DNA from: Ceratotherium simum simum | Lineage: Eukaryota > Chordata > Mammalia > Perissodactyla > Rhinocerotidae | Direction: 5' to 3' | Assembly: GCF_000283155.1 (NCBI RefSeq) | Contig: NW_004454178.1 | Location: forward strand, 3,178,552-3,242,551 | DNA: 64,000 bases | Program-made: the position numbers and the translations under genes | Notes under the pieces: generated by a model | What the model was told of the DNA's origin: nothing | The model's input: only the letters and a program-made list of their open reading frames with translations | Databases searched by the model: none | Shown here: positions 1 to 10,722 of the stretch, in pieces | Position numbering within the stretch: position 1 is the stretch's first letter | Layout of the letters: every line of letters starts with the position of its first letter

Positions 1-288
1 GTGACTATTAAGCTTTTGGTGTGTGGCTAGTCTGAATTGATATGTGTTGTTAAATGTAAAATACACACCAGAGTTTGAAACTGTAGTGGGCAAGAAAAAA
101 AAAAGCAAAATATCTTATTACTAACTACTTTGATTAATAACTGTTGAAATGATAATATTTAGGGTATATTTAATTAAATAAAGTATATTATTAAATTAAT
201 TTCATCTGTGTATTATTTATTTTTTAATGTGGCTACTAGAAAATTTAAAATTACATGTGTGGCTCTCATATTTCTAATGGAAGTACTG
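1..288 (-). mobile_element. hAT-Charlie nonautonomous DNA transposon (cut by window edge)
   Basis: The stretch carries the hallmark phrases of a Charlie-type MITE in antisense: 'GTGTGGCTAG', 'AAAATACACACC', 'TGTGGCTACTAGAAAA', and the degraded terminal repeat 'TTCTAATGGAAGTACTG' near 272-288, which corresponds to the family end TTCTATTGGACAGCGCTG. The other end lies outside the window. I place it in the MER3/MER33-like group but am not certain of the exact subfamily. Confidence 0.65.
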
Positions 289-1640
289 ATGTAGAGATTA
301 GGCAGTTGGCAGAAATAATTTTACATTTAAACATGATAAGAAAATTTCTTGATGTTGGAATATTGTACAAGAAAGAAATGGGGAAGGTAATAAGATGTGA
401 CGAAACATAATTCACTGAAGCACCACAAATCTTGGCCTTGATTTGTATTTATCAATATTTTATTTTATGTATTTTTTGAGCCTTGTTTCCTAACTCTTGG
501 GAAAAAATGGTTTTTCTTCCCTTAGAGTAAAGTCAATCAATCAATCCTATTTCTTCCTACTTTGAAGCTTCTATCCATTCATCAGATAGCTCTGATACAA
601 TTACACTCATCTTTTTTATTTTTAGATAAATAATCCCTTCTTCCGTCATTCTGGCCAACTGGAGGAATGATTATATTAGTTTTCTGTCTATTACCAATCT
701 CTTATAATTTCTTTAAGGAGGGTAGGATCCTTTTCTTATTTAAAATTTTCATATTGTGTTAATCATGGATTTTTTTCAACAATGTTTTTTTTTTAATTAT
801 TGCATTAAAATATTATTTATCTTGATTATTGAGTTTTTGGCATCCTCGTAAATTCTGCATCATAGGTGAATGTATCATGCACCTCACTCTAATCCCACAC
901 CTGCCAAGTAAGGAAAAAGAAATCTCTTGTACGCAGAGAGGATAAATCCTTTTGTGTGCTACAATGGACAAATAGTGACTGGTCTCAACAAACCAGAGCA
1001 ATGCCATTCCACTGGCCAGTGAGATAGAAAAAGTGGACTGATCATTATAGCGTCTGAGGAAGCCTTTTTATCTTCTTTTTCTTTTCCCTGATAAAATGTC
1101 ACAGAACTGGCTGGCACATCCTTAAACTTCTTTTCATCCTTCTGCGTCTTCATACCATCAATATGGACATCATACTGAATATGCAATAATCATTTTTCAA
1201 CCATGCAGGGGAAAAGCCAATGAACTAAGGATGGAGGAAAAGAAATATTAAAAGGAAATTTTCTAAGTCATATATGAGCAACTGTACCAGCCCTAGACTG
1301 AATATCTTTAAACTGCTTGTTAGTGAAAACCATAAACTGCTTTGGGTTTAAACTGCTCTAGTTGGGTTTTCTGTAACTTAAAGCCAAACACAATCCCAAA
1401 CACACATGGACAAATTAAATCCTCAATTATTTGAAATCAATTTTTGTTGCTAAAGCTTTAATTTCTGCTTTAATCATAAATTGTGTTTGCAAAATGGAAA
1501 TTATTTCAAAACAATATATGCTATTTAACTTCAGTCTATTATTTCTCTTCTTGGCTACATTGTTCTCACTTAAATTTTGGGTAATTTTTCTCTGATAAGA
1601 TCACTCTCACCTTCTTGGCTCCAAATGCTGTTCAGTCCTG
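289..1640. other. Unique AT-rich sequence, no gene recognised
   Basis: I see no repeat family that I can name. The only open frames are short and overlap on the minus strand at 813-1186. The frame at 959-1186 is lysine-rich but matches no protein I know. The rest is AT-rich unique DNA. Confidence 0.5.
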
Positions 1641-1649
1641 CCCGTAATT

Positions 1650-2070
1650 TAATTCAGTTCAACAAAAATTGACTGAGCCACTCTGTTGTGCACTAAATTA
1701 ACCATTTTAAGGAAAACAGGCACAGTCTCTGCCTGTTTCGCATCTTATAAATCAAATCAGATCGTACCTTGATATCAAGCTCAAAGCTATATTATAAGGG
1801 ATGTCACTTCAGCAATCTGGAACCTCTTGAGGACATTCTTACCACTATGGAAGTCGATGAAAGCATCTCAAACTAATGTGGCCACAAATGTGGTTGGCTG
1901 ACTGCTGGTAAAAAGAAGACAATAAGCTTCTATTTGTTTGATACTTTACATTTGCAAAACACTTCCACAAAGATTGTCTCATTTTTCTTTTAAATCTCCA
2001 CATTGGAACAACTTGGTGAAAATCAGATCTTTAAGATTATTTCTACCTAAGCAGCAGCCACTTAGTCTGT
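1650..2070 (-). repeat. Probable degraded L2 and MIR remnants, antisense
   Basis: 1650-1840 resembles the antisense L2 3' end, where a 'tcaacaaaaatt..actgagcc' start is followed by a weak match to 'tctctgcc'. 1945-2060 resembles the antisense 3' half of MIR ('tttgcaaaacacttccacaa..gtctcattt'). Both are strongly diverged and need a profile search to confirm. Confidence 0.3.
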
Positions 2071-2161
2071 TTTCTTTTTTACAAATGAAATCCTTCATTT
2101 CTGCAAAAACATCTCAAAATCCTAAGGAATGCACTTGAATAATTTTAGGCTTGACTCTTTC

Positions 2162-2483
2162 AAGAATAAAGGAGGGCCAGCCCCGTGGCTTAGCGGTTAA
2201 GTGCGTGGGCTCCGCTACTGGCAGCCCGGGTTTGGATCCCAGCGCATACTGACGCACCGCTTCTCCAGCCATGCTGAGGCCACATCCCACATACAGCAAC
2301 TAGAAGGATGTGCAACTTTGACATACAACTATCTACTGGGGCTTTGGGGAAAAAAAGGAGGAGGATTGGCAACGGATGTTAGCTCAGAGCCGGTCTTCCT
2401 CAGCAAAAAGAGGAGGATTAGCATGGATGTTAGCTCAGGGCTGATCTTTCTTACAAAAAAAAAAAAAAAAAAAGAATAAAGGA
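2162..2483 (+). mobile_element. ERE1-type tRNA-derived SINE with 12-bp TSD
   Basis: This is a full-length equine repetitive element. It has a tRNA-like head at 2174 ('GGCCAGCCCCGTGGCTTAGC') with a Pol III A-box-like TGGCTTAGCGG and a B-box-like GTTTGGATCC. A middle module at 2290-2350 ends in CTACTGGGGCTTTGGGG. Two copies of a 'GATGTTAGCTCA' body unit and a poly(A) tail (about 2453-2473) follow. Perfect 12-bp direct repeats AAGAATAAAGGA flank it at 2162-2173 and 2472-2483, so this is a clean target-primed insertion. It identifies the lineage as perissodactyl. Confidence 0.93.
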
Positions 2484-2644
2484 AAAAATTATTTCTCTTC
2501 ACAGATTTAAATGAGTTTAGTATGCAGTGTGTTACATGAAATGCACACCAATTTGTTTTCCTTAGACTTGTTCTCCTGCATGGCATCTCTTTTTCCTCAA
2601 TGCTTATTGATGCACTGGGCGGTGTTAGGTATGCATGCATGTGT

Positions 2645-3150
2645 GCATTCATTCTTTCAACAGACAGTTTCTAACGGAAGGCACCATGCTAAGAGCTGTG
2701 GGAGAGAAAGACATACATTTCATAATTTTAGATTCTTGATGACTCTAAAATCTGGTAAGAAAAATTAGGTACGTAGTTAAGTCAGGATACAAGTACTATC
2801 TGGGGGAACAATGAATGCAATACGAGAAGTATTATCAGAGAAGGTTTGGTGTACTGCATAACATGTGGACCAGGTTTGAAAGGATGACTAGGATTTCAAG
2901 AAGTAGGGAGTAAAGAAGATATGACATGCCAGAAAAAGAATACTGCAAAGCATAGAAATGATATATATGGACCTGTGCTATTAATGAGGCCCAGCTCTGA
3001 AGCAGAGAATCTTTGTAAAGAATGGTAGAGTGGAGGCTACAACTACTGTAAAGTAACCTAGATGTCAGACAAAGGATTTTGTATTTTAGTCAAATGGAAG
3101 TAACTAAAGATTTTAGATCTCAATTACAGTCATATTTGAAAAAAAAATGA
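2645..3150 (-). repeat. Probable L2 LINE fragment, antisense
   Basis: It begins with the reversed L2 tail ('CATTCATTCTTTCAACAGAC', then 'GCACCATGCTAAGAGCTGTGGG') and continues with diverged text resembling the antisense L2 3' region ('TTTGAAAGGATGACTAGGATTTC'). Divergence is high and the left and right limits are approximate. Confidence 0.5.
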
Positions 3151-3157
3151 AATATAT

Positions 3158-3650
3158 AATTTTACCTATCAGTTAGGTAAAAGACTTAAAACTTGATGAC
3201 GCTCAATGATGGTCAAGATGTGAGGAAACAGGTACGCTCATTCATGCTTTGAGAACATGCAAATCATTGCTTCTATTTTGGAGGGAAATTTATCAGTAAT
3301 AAAGATTTTAAATTCATATATTCTTTGACTCAGCATTTCCAATTTTTGGAATTTATTCTACAGAAATATTGGTATGAGTATTTGAAGATGTACATACAAA
3401 AATATCTAGTTTGACAAAGATGTATTCAGCAAAAGGAGGGGAAGCCTTGCCTATCCGTCAATAGAGAATCTAACTAATAAATTATGTGTGTATAATAATA
3501 TTCAGATATTTTAAAAAAGTAGGTCTATAGTTACTAATATACGAGGTCAAGGAATATTATTATATGGAAAAGGCCAGTTCCAGAATTGTATGTGTAGTAT
3601 GTACGGATCTGTTTGTAAAAAATTTTTAAAAAGTCCATCTCTCTATATGG
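3158..3650 (+). mobile_element. Old L1 LINE fragment, ORF2 3' end
   Basis: Sense-strand remnants of the last part of L1 ORF2 can be read: 'GATGTGAGGAAACAGG', 'TTTGGAGGGAAATTTATCAGTA', 'TTTGACTCAGCATTTCCA', 'GGAATTTATTCTACAGAAATA' and 'GTATGTGTAGTATG'. These are the degenerate forms found in old mammalian L1M subfamilies. Stops and indels are abundant and there is no open frame. Short L1-like tail text may resume after 3852, beyond a terminal-inverted-repeat element. Confidence 0.75.
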
Positions 3651-3852
3651 AGTCATGCACCCCTTAATGACGTTTTGGTCAACGATAGACTGCATATACG
3701 ACAGTGGTCCCATAACATTAGTACCATTTAGCCTAGGCGTGTAGTAGGTTACCATCTAGGTTTGCGTAAGTACACTCTATGATGTTCCCACGACGAAATC
3801 ACCTAGCGATGCATTTCTCAGAATGTATCCCTGTCGTTAAGCAACACATGAC
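3651..3852. mobile_element. Short DNA transposon (MITE) with ~22-bp terminal inverted repeats
   Basis: The left end AGTCATGCACCCCTTAATGACG (3651-3672) and the reverse complement of the right end at 3831-3852 agree at 15 of 22 positions. Both share AGTCATG at the tip and a CTTAA.GAC core. The interior ('GTAGTAGGTTACCATCTAGGTTTGCGTAAGTACACTCTATGATGTTCCCACGACGAAATC' region, 3744-3800) is the conserved interior of a mammalian MITE family I have seen but cannot name with certainty. There is no coding capacity. It lies beside old L1 sequence and may have inserted into it. Confidence 0.7.
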
Positions 3853-3889
3853 TTTGCATATGTGTATATATACATAATTAATATTCATT

Positions 3890-4225
3890 TCCTCAAAAAA
3901 TCTTAAGCTCTTATTATATATCAGACACGGTTCTGTATGCTAGTGAAACCACCGAGAACAAAACAGACAAATCCCTGTGTTCGTGGAACTTGTATTCTAG
4001 ACAAGAAAGTAAATAAATAAACAGAATAATGACAAATTAGAATAATCACGATGACAGAGACTAAGATAGGAAGGAAATGAGCACTATGTTAAATAAGGTA
4101 CACTGGTAGGCTAGTCTGAAAAAGTAACATTTAGCAGAGACCAGAACGAAGTAAGCCTGTGGCTATGAGACTATTTTTGGGTAGAGTAGCCCAAAGTGAG
4201 GGAATAGCAGGACAAAGGTATCAAG
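3890..4225 (-). repeat. L2 LINE 3' end, antisense
   Basis: It reads as the reverse complement of the L2 3' end: 'CTTATTATATATCAGACACGGTTCTGTATGCTAGTG', then 'AACAAAACAGACAAATCCCTGTG', 'GGAACTTGTATTCTAGAC', and further inside 'GTAACATTTAGCAGAGACCAGAACGAAG'. There is no reading frame left. Confidence 0.8.
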
Positions 4226-6240
4226 GAACAAAGAGAAGGTCACTGTGAAGGGACAGTCAACCAGGGGAAAAGTAGTAGGAAATTACAGTCCTTTTTCAGC
4301 AAAAAATGTATATGGATTGCAGCTATAGCTGCCTCAATAGAAAATATCTTGTACATAACTATGGCTACTGCGTAACAGAGGCTCCTGTTGAATGCACACA
4401 CAGAAGTGTATCTTGCTTTATTGTCAGGAAATGAATCTATAAACCATTTGACCTCTAGTGCAGTGTTGATTTTATTTTGACTGACATAAAGGCAAATCAT
4501 AAGAAGAGTTTCAGAGTTTCCCTGAGCTGAATGAAAGGAGGTGGGAGGGGACAGAGGGAGCGGACGATGCCATTTGCACATGGACAGGCCCCTTTGAAAT
4601 CTCTTCCAGATAGCCAAAGAGATAAAAGAAAAGGACTACAAAGTATCGAGCCAGTACAGTGAAGGTTAAATATGAGTTCCTACTGCCATGATTTTCCACT
4701 GAAACAGCTGGGAAACTTCCGAAGTAGTTCATCTATCACACAAGTAGAGGAAATGCCTTTGACTGTATAAACACACCTCAGGGCGGCTACTGTTCCCATT
4801 AACTGTCTTGTAAAGGGCTGCCATCAGACGGATTCCTGCTGCAGCTGCACTGATAGAAAACTGCGAGTACGGATAAAAATCAGAGGGAGACACATATGTC
4901 AAGAAGACTCAGGAGAAATTTTTCAGGGGAAAGGAGGGAGAGGAGTTATATGATTCGCTATTATAAAATTTGGCATTTTTGGATTTTCGTACTGTCCGCA
5001 CTTAATATTTTGCTATTTAATGCTATAGCCTTGGCTTTAGTCAATTATGGAAGATGTTTATTGTTAAGTGCGTGCAGCCTCTAATTTCTATTATATATCT
5101 GGTGAGCGTTTTGACAACTTTCCTTAAATTCCTCTTACAATTAATAGTCACGAGGATGGATGCATGCAAGTTAAAATAAATGATTTCAGGACAGGGTCAA
5201 ATTTCCAAGGATCAGCTTTATATGAAATGGCACCAATCAACCCACATTCAGCTGTACTTATTTCAGTTGAAAATACAAAAGCAAGACACTCTCAAAAGCC
5301 TTATGATTCTTAGGAAACTCTTATCTGTTACAAGCGATTCCTCTTTGAAGACCCACTTAGCCATTCTACTTGAGGAAGGCGGGATCAAAAGACCCCATGT
5401 GTGGGCGCATTCCTGCCTGAACCAGCTGGTCTTTGCGCAGGGACGATTTTATCCTCTAACGACGTGTTTTCCTGTGAGTCTTTTCCAAATACTGTCCTGA
5501 AAATGCTTTTGGTCACAAGCAGTACCAGCTGGGGACTGTGAGCTGCTCAGGGATTAGCATCCCATTCCCAGGGGAAGAAAGTTAGACGCCTGCATCTCCC
5601 ATGAGTAAGGATATTAATATATTGTTTCTGTTTAATTGAATTATGCTACCTGCTCAATAACTTTAAATCAAAGTTGTTCATTAATAATATCTTTTTAATT
5701 TTTTTTCAAAAAATTTGTACTCTACATTATATTAACATCTATACACCTACCACTCTTCCATTAAGAAGAGGATTTTTTCTTTCAAAAGCATAAAATAAAT
5801 ATGTAGTCATATATTTCACATAATGCATATATAATAAATAAAAATATATTTTATTTAATAATTTTGCAATAATATATTAAAAGCCCTCATTTCATAAGGA
5901 TTATAATCAATTTCTTTTTGTTCTAGGCTACCAAAATATCATGGTAAAAATCTCTTTTTTTTTTTTTTAAGAAAAAGATGATTTGGATAAGACTTTTCAA
6001 TGAAATTCCCTTTATCAGTCCTTTAGTTAAACATGAATTCTTTCATTTTCAAATGCAGATTCTGCTCTCCTAAGAAGCTCAGCATATGAATTACAATATA
6101 CTATTTTACACCTACAAAATGATTTCTTGTAAGGCCACATTATAATAGACCTACTTCTCTTCCTGGATATAAGGCAATATCCGTGTGTGGATTTTGTTTC
6201 TCTTTCACGAGTAAGTTACACACTCGCAGGGATAAGCTTC
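4226..6240. other. Unique sequence, no gene recognised
   Basis: I recognise no repeat here. 4740-5500 has noticeably more CpG dinucleotides than its surroundings (for example around 4794, 4829, 4864, 4990-5000, 5070 and 5400-5460) and two short open frames, 4896-5084 and 5180-5500. Neither encodes anything recognisable. 5600-6000 is very AT-rich. Confidence 0.5.
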
Positions 6241-6249
6241 GTCGACATC

Positions 6250-7000
6250 CCAGACTGTTGCACAGACTTGGGCCCACTGCCCTTTCTACAATTAGACTCT
6301 GTTGACCACTGATTCCTCCCTGGAATTCTACTTCCGCTTTTCACAGAGAAAATGCCCTCCTGGTTCGTTTCACGCTTCTCTAATTTTTTTCTTCACTCTT
6401 GTTTCCTGGATGATCTTCCTCGCCCCTTAAATATCATTAATCCTCAGGATTTTGTCCTAAATTCTCTTCTTTTTTCCTCCCCCTGAGGAATCTTCTCCAA
6501 TTCTAGGCCTCAATCTGTATTCCAGTGACTCTCGAGTCCAGGGGTCTAGACCTCATATCTAGGCTCAAGAATATGTTCTCACCCCAAACCAAATTCATTG
6601 TGTACTCTCTGCTTCAGCATTCTTTCTCTTATATTTTATAGCTTGTTAACAAGCTCCACATCTCTTTGGATAGCCACCTTGCAAGCCTAATGATCATCTG
6701 TATCTGCTTCCACACTAGTGTCGTAGTCTTCCATTCCTCCTACAGCTCCTTCCAGCTTGTCACTAAGACCCTTCAATTCTGCCACCCAAAGGTCTTTTAC
6801 ATGCATTTCTTCCCCTCTATCCTGACCACTTTGCTCCTAATTCAATGTCTTCTTTCTCTTTCTGATGCATTTCATTGGTTTCTCCACTTTTTGTCTGTTT
6901 CTGGCATCCACTCTTTCAATTTGATCATATCATTTGCTGAGGGGGCACCTAATTCCCTGAACTCATGTTTCCACTTGGAGGCTTCTGAAGAAGAGTTAAA
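6250..7000 (+). repeat. L2 LINE fragment, sense
   Basis: It carries the pyrimidine-rich sense text of L2: 'GACTCTGTTGACCACTGATTCCTCCCT' near 6294, then a stretch matching 'atgactcccaaatt..cagacctc' near 6520-6560, and 'CACCCAAAGGTCTTTTACATGC' further on. The open frame at 6666-7040 is a chance frame through this repeat. Together with 7390-7825 it may be one L2 copy broken by unrelated sequence. Confidence 0.6.
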
Positions 7001-7389
7001 TTCCTCTCTCCCTTCCAGCAACGGTGGAGTGATTTATTGATTAGGAGTTTAGAAGGAAGAAAGTGAGAAAACTCAGACTGGCCTCTTCCTCTGTCTCTCT
7101 GGAGTTGCCCTTTCTTTAGTGTTTGAAGTTTCTCCATGCAGTATTTGAAGTTTATTTGTGAAAGAAGAGGCTGATCTTTTGGTTTGGAAATAAGACTAAT
7201 TCTGGGGAGAAGTGTCAGGAAGCTGGTTTGTCCACATATTATATCCAGTAATAATTTTGATCTCCAACCTGAGTACATCTTTCAGTTGGTTCTGAACTTG
7301 GGTGGGGAAAAGGAATATTATGAACACGGCCTCTAGATTCCCACCGTTACTCTCTCTCATTGAAAAATCTTTAAATTTTTCTTGTTGAC
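7001..7389. other. Sequence between two L2 pieces, nothing recognised
   Basis: No repeat family, splice-bounded exon or conserved frame is visible. It could be a decayed insertion inside one L2 copy. Confidence 0.4.
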
Positions 7390-7825
7390 TACAGATAAAT
7401 TACAAAATCTTAGCATGGCATTCAAAGTCCTTCATAGTTTGGTCCAAATCTACTTTTTCTAGGTTCATCTGTTGCCATTCCACTCAAATCCAAGTCTACA
7501 GATATATCAAACGGGTCTAACGTTTCTAAAGACAAATTCTTTTTTTTTTTTTTTTGCCTATATGGCTTTGCATTTGCTGTTTCTCTGCCAGGAATGCCAG
7601 TCTCATTTTCTCTGTCTGTACGGTTCTTAGTCTTTCTTCAAGATCCAGTGTAAATGTCACCATATTGTGCGTAAAGCCTTCCCCTAATGTCACAGACAGA
7701 ATTATTCACTTTCTCTCTTTCAATCCTAGAAACAATGTCCTTTCACCTTTATACTAACTTATCACCAGCAGTTAGGATAGTGCTTGGCAGATATTAAGAG
7801 GCAATAAGTGTCGAATGAATGAAGC
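7390..7825 (+). repeat. L2 LINE 3' end, sense
   Basis: It follows the L2 3' order: 'TTACAAAATCTTAGCATGGCATTCAAAGTCCTTCATAGTTTGGTCCAAATCTAC' region (7390-7460), 'TTTGCATTTGCTGTTTCTCTGCC', 'AATGTCACC..AAGCCTTCCC', 'CAGTTAGGATAGTGCTTGGCA' and the tail 'TGTCGAATGAATGAA'. A T-run at about 7541-7554 sits inside it. Confidence 0.85.
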
Positions 7826-7906
7826 TCACTTCATTCCGTTGATGAGAAAATTGACAAATAGCCTGGATCTGTGCAATACCAAAGAGCTGATTGGGCAGCT
7901 AAATCT

Positions 7907-7925
7907 TCTCTCTCTCTCTCTCTTT

Positions 7926-7959
<34 letters not shown>
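7907..7959. repeat. Compound microsatellite (TC)n(TG)n
   Basis: A (TC)n tract of about 22 bp with one TTT break is followed directly by about 15 uninterrupted TG units ending at 7959. A pure run of this length is likely to vary in length between individuals. Confidence 0.95.
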
Positions 7960-7961
<2 letters not shown>

Positions 7962-8424
7962 TTTGAGGGTAGCTATGGTTATAAAAAATTACCTGACTTC
8001 TTATTACCATGCACTGTATTTTCTATGTATAGTACGAAGGCAAGAGTACAGAATCTAAATAACTTTCAAAACATTGGGGGCCTAAAACAGATAACTTTAG
8101 CACTAAGTTCAATGCAACATCACCTCAACTACCCGGAACATAACTAAGTAGAATCTTTATTTAAGTTTTTTAATAGGAAGGGGCAAATTAAGAGAAAATT
8201 ACATCATGTATTTATTTACTTTTATTAAGCTTCTAAGATATATTCTTAGTTTGGGGAATCTGCAATAATGCCTCTTTACCTTCTCTAAGTACATGATGGC
8301 ATAAGTACACAGCATTGAGGTTCACAATAAACATTCTTAACATGTTTCTTTCTTAAAGCTTTTTATTAGTCCCAGAGTACGTAGAGATCATCTAAAAATA
8401 AATTCCCTTCCTCATTTTTCTTGT
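7960..8424. other. Unique sequence, nothing recognised
   Basis: AT-rich DNA with no recognisable repeat or coding feature. Confidence 0.4.
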
Positions 8425-8545
8425 CAGATGCTGAGCCCCAAAGAGGTAAAGTGATTTGTCTAAGGCCACTCAGCAGCTAAGACCAATACCAGGTCAGCAG
8501 ACAAGGTTTCCCAACCACCAGTCTAGAGTTCTTATCAGTTTCATA
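8425..8545 (-). repeat. MIR SINE core, antisense
   Basis: 'GATGCTGAGCCCCAAAGAGGTAAAGTGATTTGTCTAAGGCCACTCAGCAGCTAAG' (8429-8482) is the reverse complement of the MIR core, normally CAGATGAGGAAACTGAGGC..AGAGGTTAAGTGACTTGCCCAAGGTCACACAGC. The B-box side lies to the right and is eroded. Confidence 0.85.
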
Positions 8546-9115
8546 AAGCTGCCTCTATTGACAGTAAATTGTTTTTGTTCTCTTCAGAACATTTTGTTTC
8601 CCTACTTAAAACCATGTAGTGTTCTCCAGATATACTCACATTAAAGTCCAAATTTCTTTGCAGAGCACGTTCAGGATCTAGTCCCTCATTATAACTCCAA
8701 CCTCATACTAATTCCTTCTCTGTTAATACTTTATGTTTCAAATTCTAAAAAGTGGCTCCCTTATCTTATATCTATGCTCTCTGAAGATTGAAGCTCAGCA
8801 CCCCATCTCTCTTTTCCATCTTCCTAATTGCTATTCATCCTTCAGTTTCTATCTGAGACATCACTTATTCAGGAATCCTTCAATCAAGCCCCAAGTCTGG
8901 AATCAATGCCCACCTATGTGCTCATACAGCATTGAATGTCCCCTTTCATAACACATATTACAGTGTATTCTGATTACCTATCTACTGGATGTATCCTTCC
9001 ATCCAGCTACAAGCTCCATGGAAGCAAGAACTCCATCTGTTTTGCTCAGCATTCTATTCTGAGCATTATTATAGAGTCTGGCATATGGGAGGTACTCATG
9101 AAGTAATGAATAGAT
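8546..9115 (+). repeat. L2 LINE 3' end, sense
   Basis: The L2 3' order is complete: 'ACATTAAAGTCCAAATTTCTTTGCA', 'CAGGATCTAGTCCCTC', 'CATCCTTCAGTTTCTATCTGAGACATCACTTATTCAGG', 'ACAAGCTCCATGGAAGCAAGAACT', 'TCTGGCATATGGGAGGTACTCATGAAGTAATGAA'. The frames at 8456-8951 lie in this repeat and the adjacent MIR. Confidence 0.88.
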
Positions 9116-9875
9116 TTTTGAGATAAGAATATCTTTAAATTAAAATAATTCATCTGTCCTTGTTTAGAGATAAAATATTCTAGGAAACAGAGAGAGAGAT
9201 TCAGTGATTCAATATTACCTTATGAAGCAACACCTAAAACTTAATGAAAATACAAGTATCATGGTTAATATTATTGACATTTCATTTGTAAAAATCATGT
9301 AAAGTACTCAAGTTTTTGTATTTGTATTGTCAGTCTATTTGACCCACCATTTAAGAACTGTAGGCTTTTTGGTAAGATGAAAAATTTTAAAGTAAGAAAC
9401 CTCTAATGGAACATTAATTGCACTGTACATAAGAAATTCGTGTGATGTTTTCATGAAAATAATTTATGATATCTTTTTTCCCAACAATTTTCACTGGTTC
9501 TGCCTACTACGCTATAACCCTTCTAAGAACTATGAATCAAACCAAAATAATTAAACCAAAAGTTACAATGCTTAGTCTCTGAGCTGAATCTAGAGTCACT
9601 TAAATTTAATTCAGTGATAATGATTTTGAAATAATATCAACTTTCATAGGGTATGACAGTTTTCTGTTTATTTGCTATTTGCTAAATATTTACTTTTTAT
9701 TTACTAAATGCTATGTGAGTGCCAAATTTGGGTAATGCATCATATCAAGAGATATCAGCCATCCCTTACTTTTACTTACCTTAGTACGATCTCATGCCAA
9801 AGTTTCACTCTGACTTTTTAAAAAATTGTTCAAGAAGTTTGTCAGTCATCTAGATCTCACAATATACCAGCTGTT
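9116..9875. other. Unique AT-rich sequence, nothing recognised
   Basis: No repeat family or coding feature that I can support. Confidence 0.4.
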
Positions 9876-10680
9876 TGTTCATTCATTCTTTCATTCATTC
9901 GCAAATGTGCTGACTGTGTGCTAGGTACTAGGGATACAGCTGTAAGCAAATCAGGTACTCTCAGATTCATAGTCTGGAAGGATAGATATATAAATCACAC
10001 CAAAGAATGTTTAATTGCCACTTGAGATAAGAATTCTATGAGTATGCTTAACAAAGAAGGCTTTGCTCAATCAAGTCAGAAGAGGATGTCCTTGAGGATA
10101 AAACACTTGAACTAAGATCTGAAGGATGAAATAAATTCAAAAAGGCAAAGTGGTCACGAGTTGGGAAGGGGGCTATGCATGGAGGAGTGTTCCGAACAGG
10201 GAAATACTATGTGCAAATGGTCTGTGGCTTGAAAAGAGAATGATAGAAGCCAGAAGAAGGGTAATAAGGCTAGTGGTGATAGATAAGGCTAGAGACATGG
10301 CGGGTTACTGTAACACCCAGGTGCTTAGAGACTATATCAAGGACTTGGCCTTACCTTAAAAACAATGGTAAGCCATTGAAGCCTTTAAAGCAGTGGTGGG
10401 GAAGGTGATAAAATCATACACGCATTTTGAAAAGATTGCTCTAACTCACATTGGGTTTATTTTGGAAAACCGGTTAAGAGGTTACTAAAGAATTCCAGTC
10501 AAGAGATGATATTAGCAAGATGATGATGTCATAAAATGAGAGCCATAGAGAAGTAGGAAAGGGGAGGGATTCACAAGATCCTTAGAATGTAAAATGGACA
10601 AGACTTGATGATGGATTGAATATATTTGGGGCATTAGAGTGGGAGGTGTCGATCATAACTACTAGATTTCTGGTTTCAGT
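9876..10680 (-). repeat. L2 LINE 3' region, antisense (~0.8 kb)
   Basis: It starts with the reversed tail ('TTCATTCATTCTTTCATTCATTCG', then 'TGTGCTAGGTACTAGGGATACAGCTGTAAGCAAA'). It proceeds through 'CTTGAACTAAGATCTGAAGGATGAA', 'CTATGTGCAAATGGTCTGTGGC', 'ATGGTAAGCCATTGAAG', 'AAAGATTGCTCTAAC' and 'GAGATGATATTAGCAAGATG', all in reversed L2 order. The small frame at 10150-10359 is a by-product. Confidence 0.85.
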
Positions 10681-10722
10681 AACCTTTATAATTTACATCC
10701 CCCTCTTAAAATTTGTGTGTAT

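Noticed and set aside
2174..2250. tRNA gene (A and B boxes present)
   Set aside because: The tRNA-like head belongs to an ERE SINE with a body, poly(A) and TSD. The same applies at 14384, 28566, 30097, 53043 and, on the minus strand, 43639, 47021 and 59334.
4240..4732. 125- and 73-residue minus-strand proteins
   Set aside because: No similarity, signal or splice context; the frames overlap each other in different phases as expected by chance.
6666..7040. 124-residue plus-strand frame
   Set aside because: It is a chance frame through sense L2 sequence; no domain or codon signal is visible.
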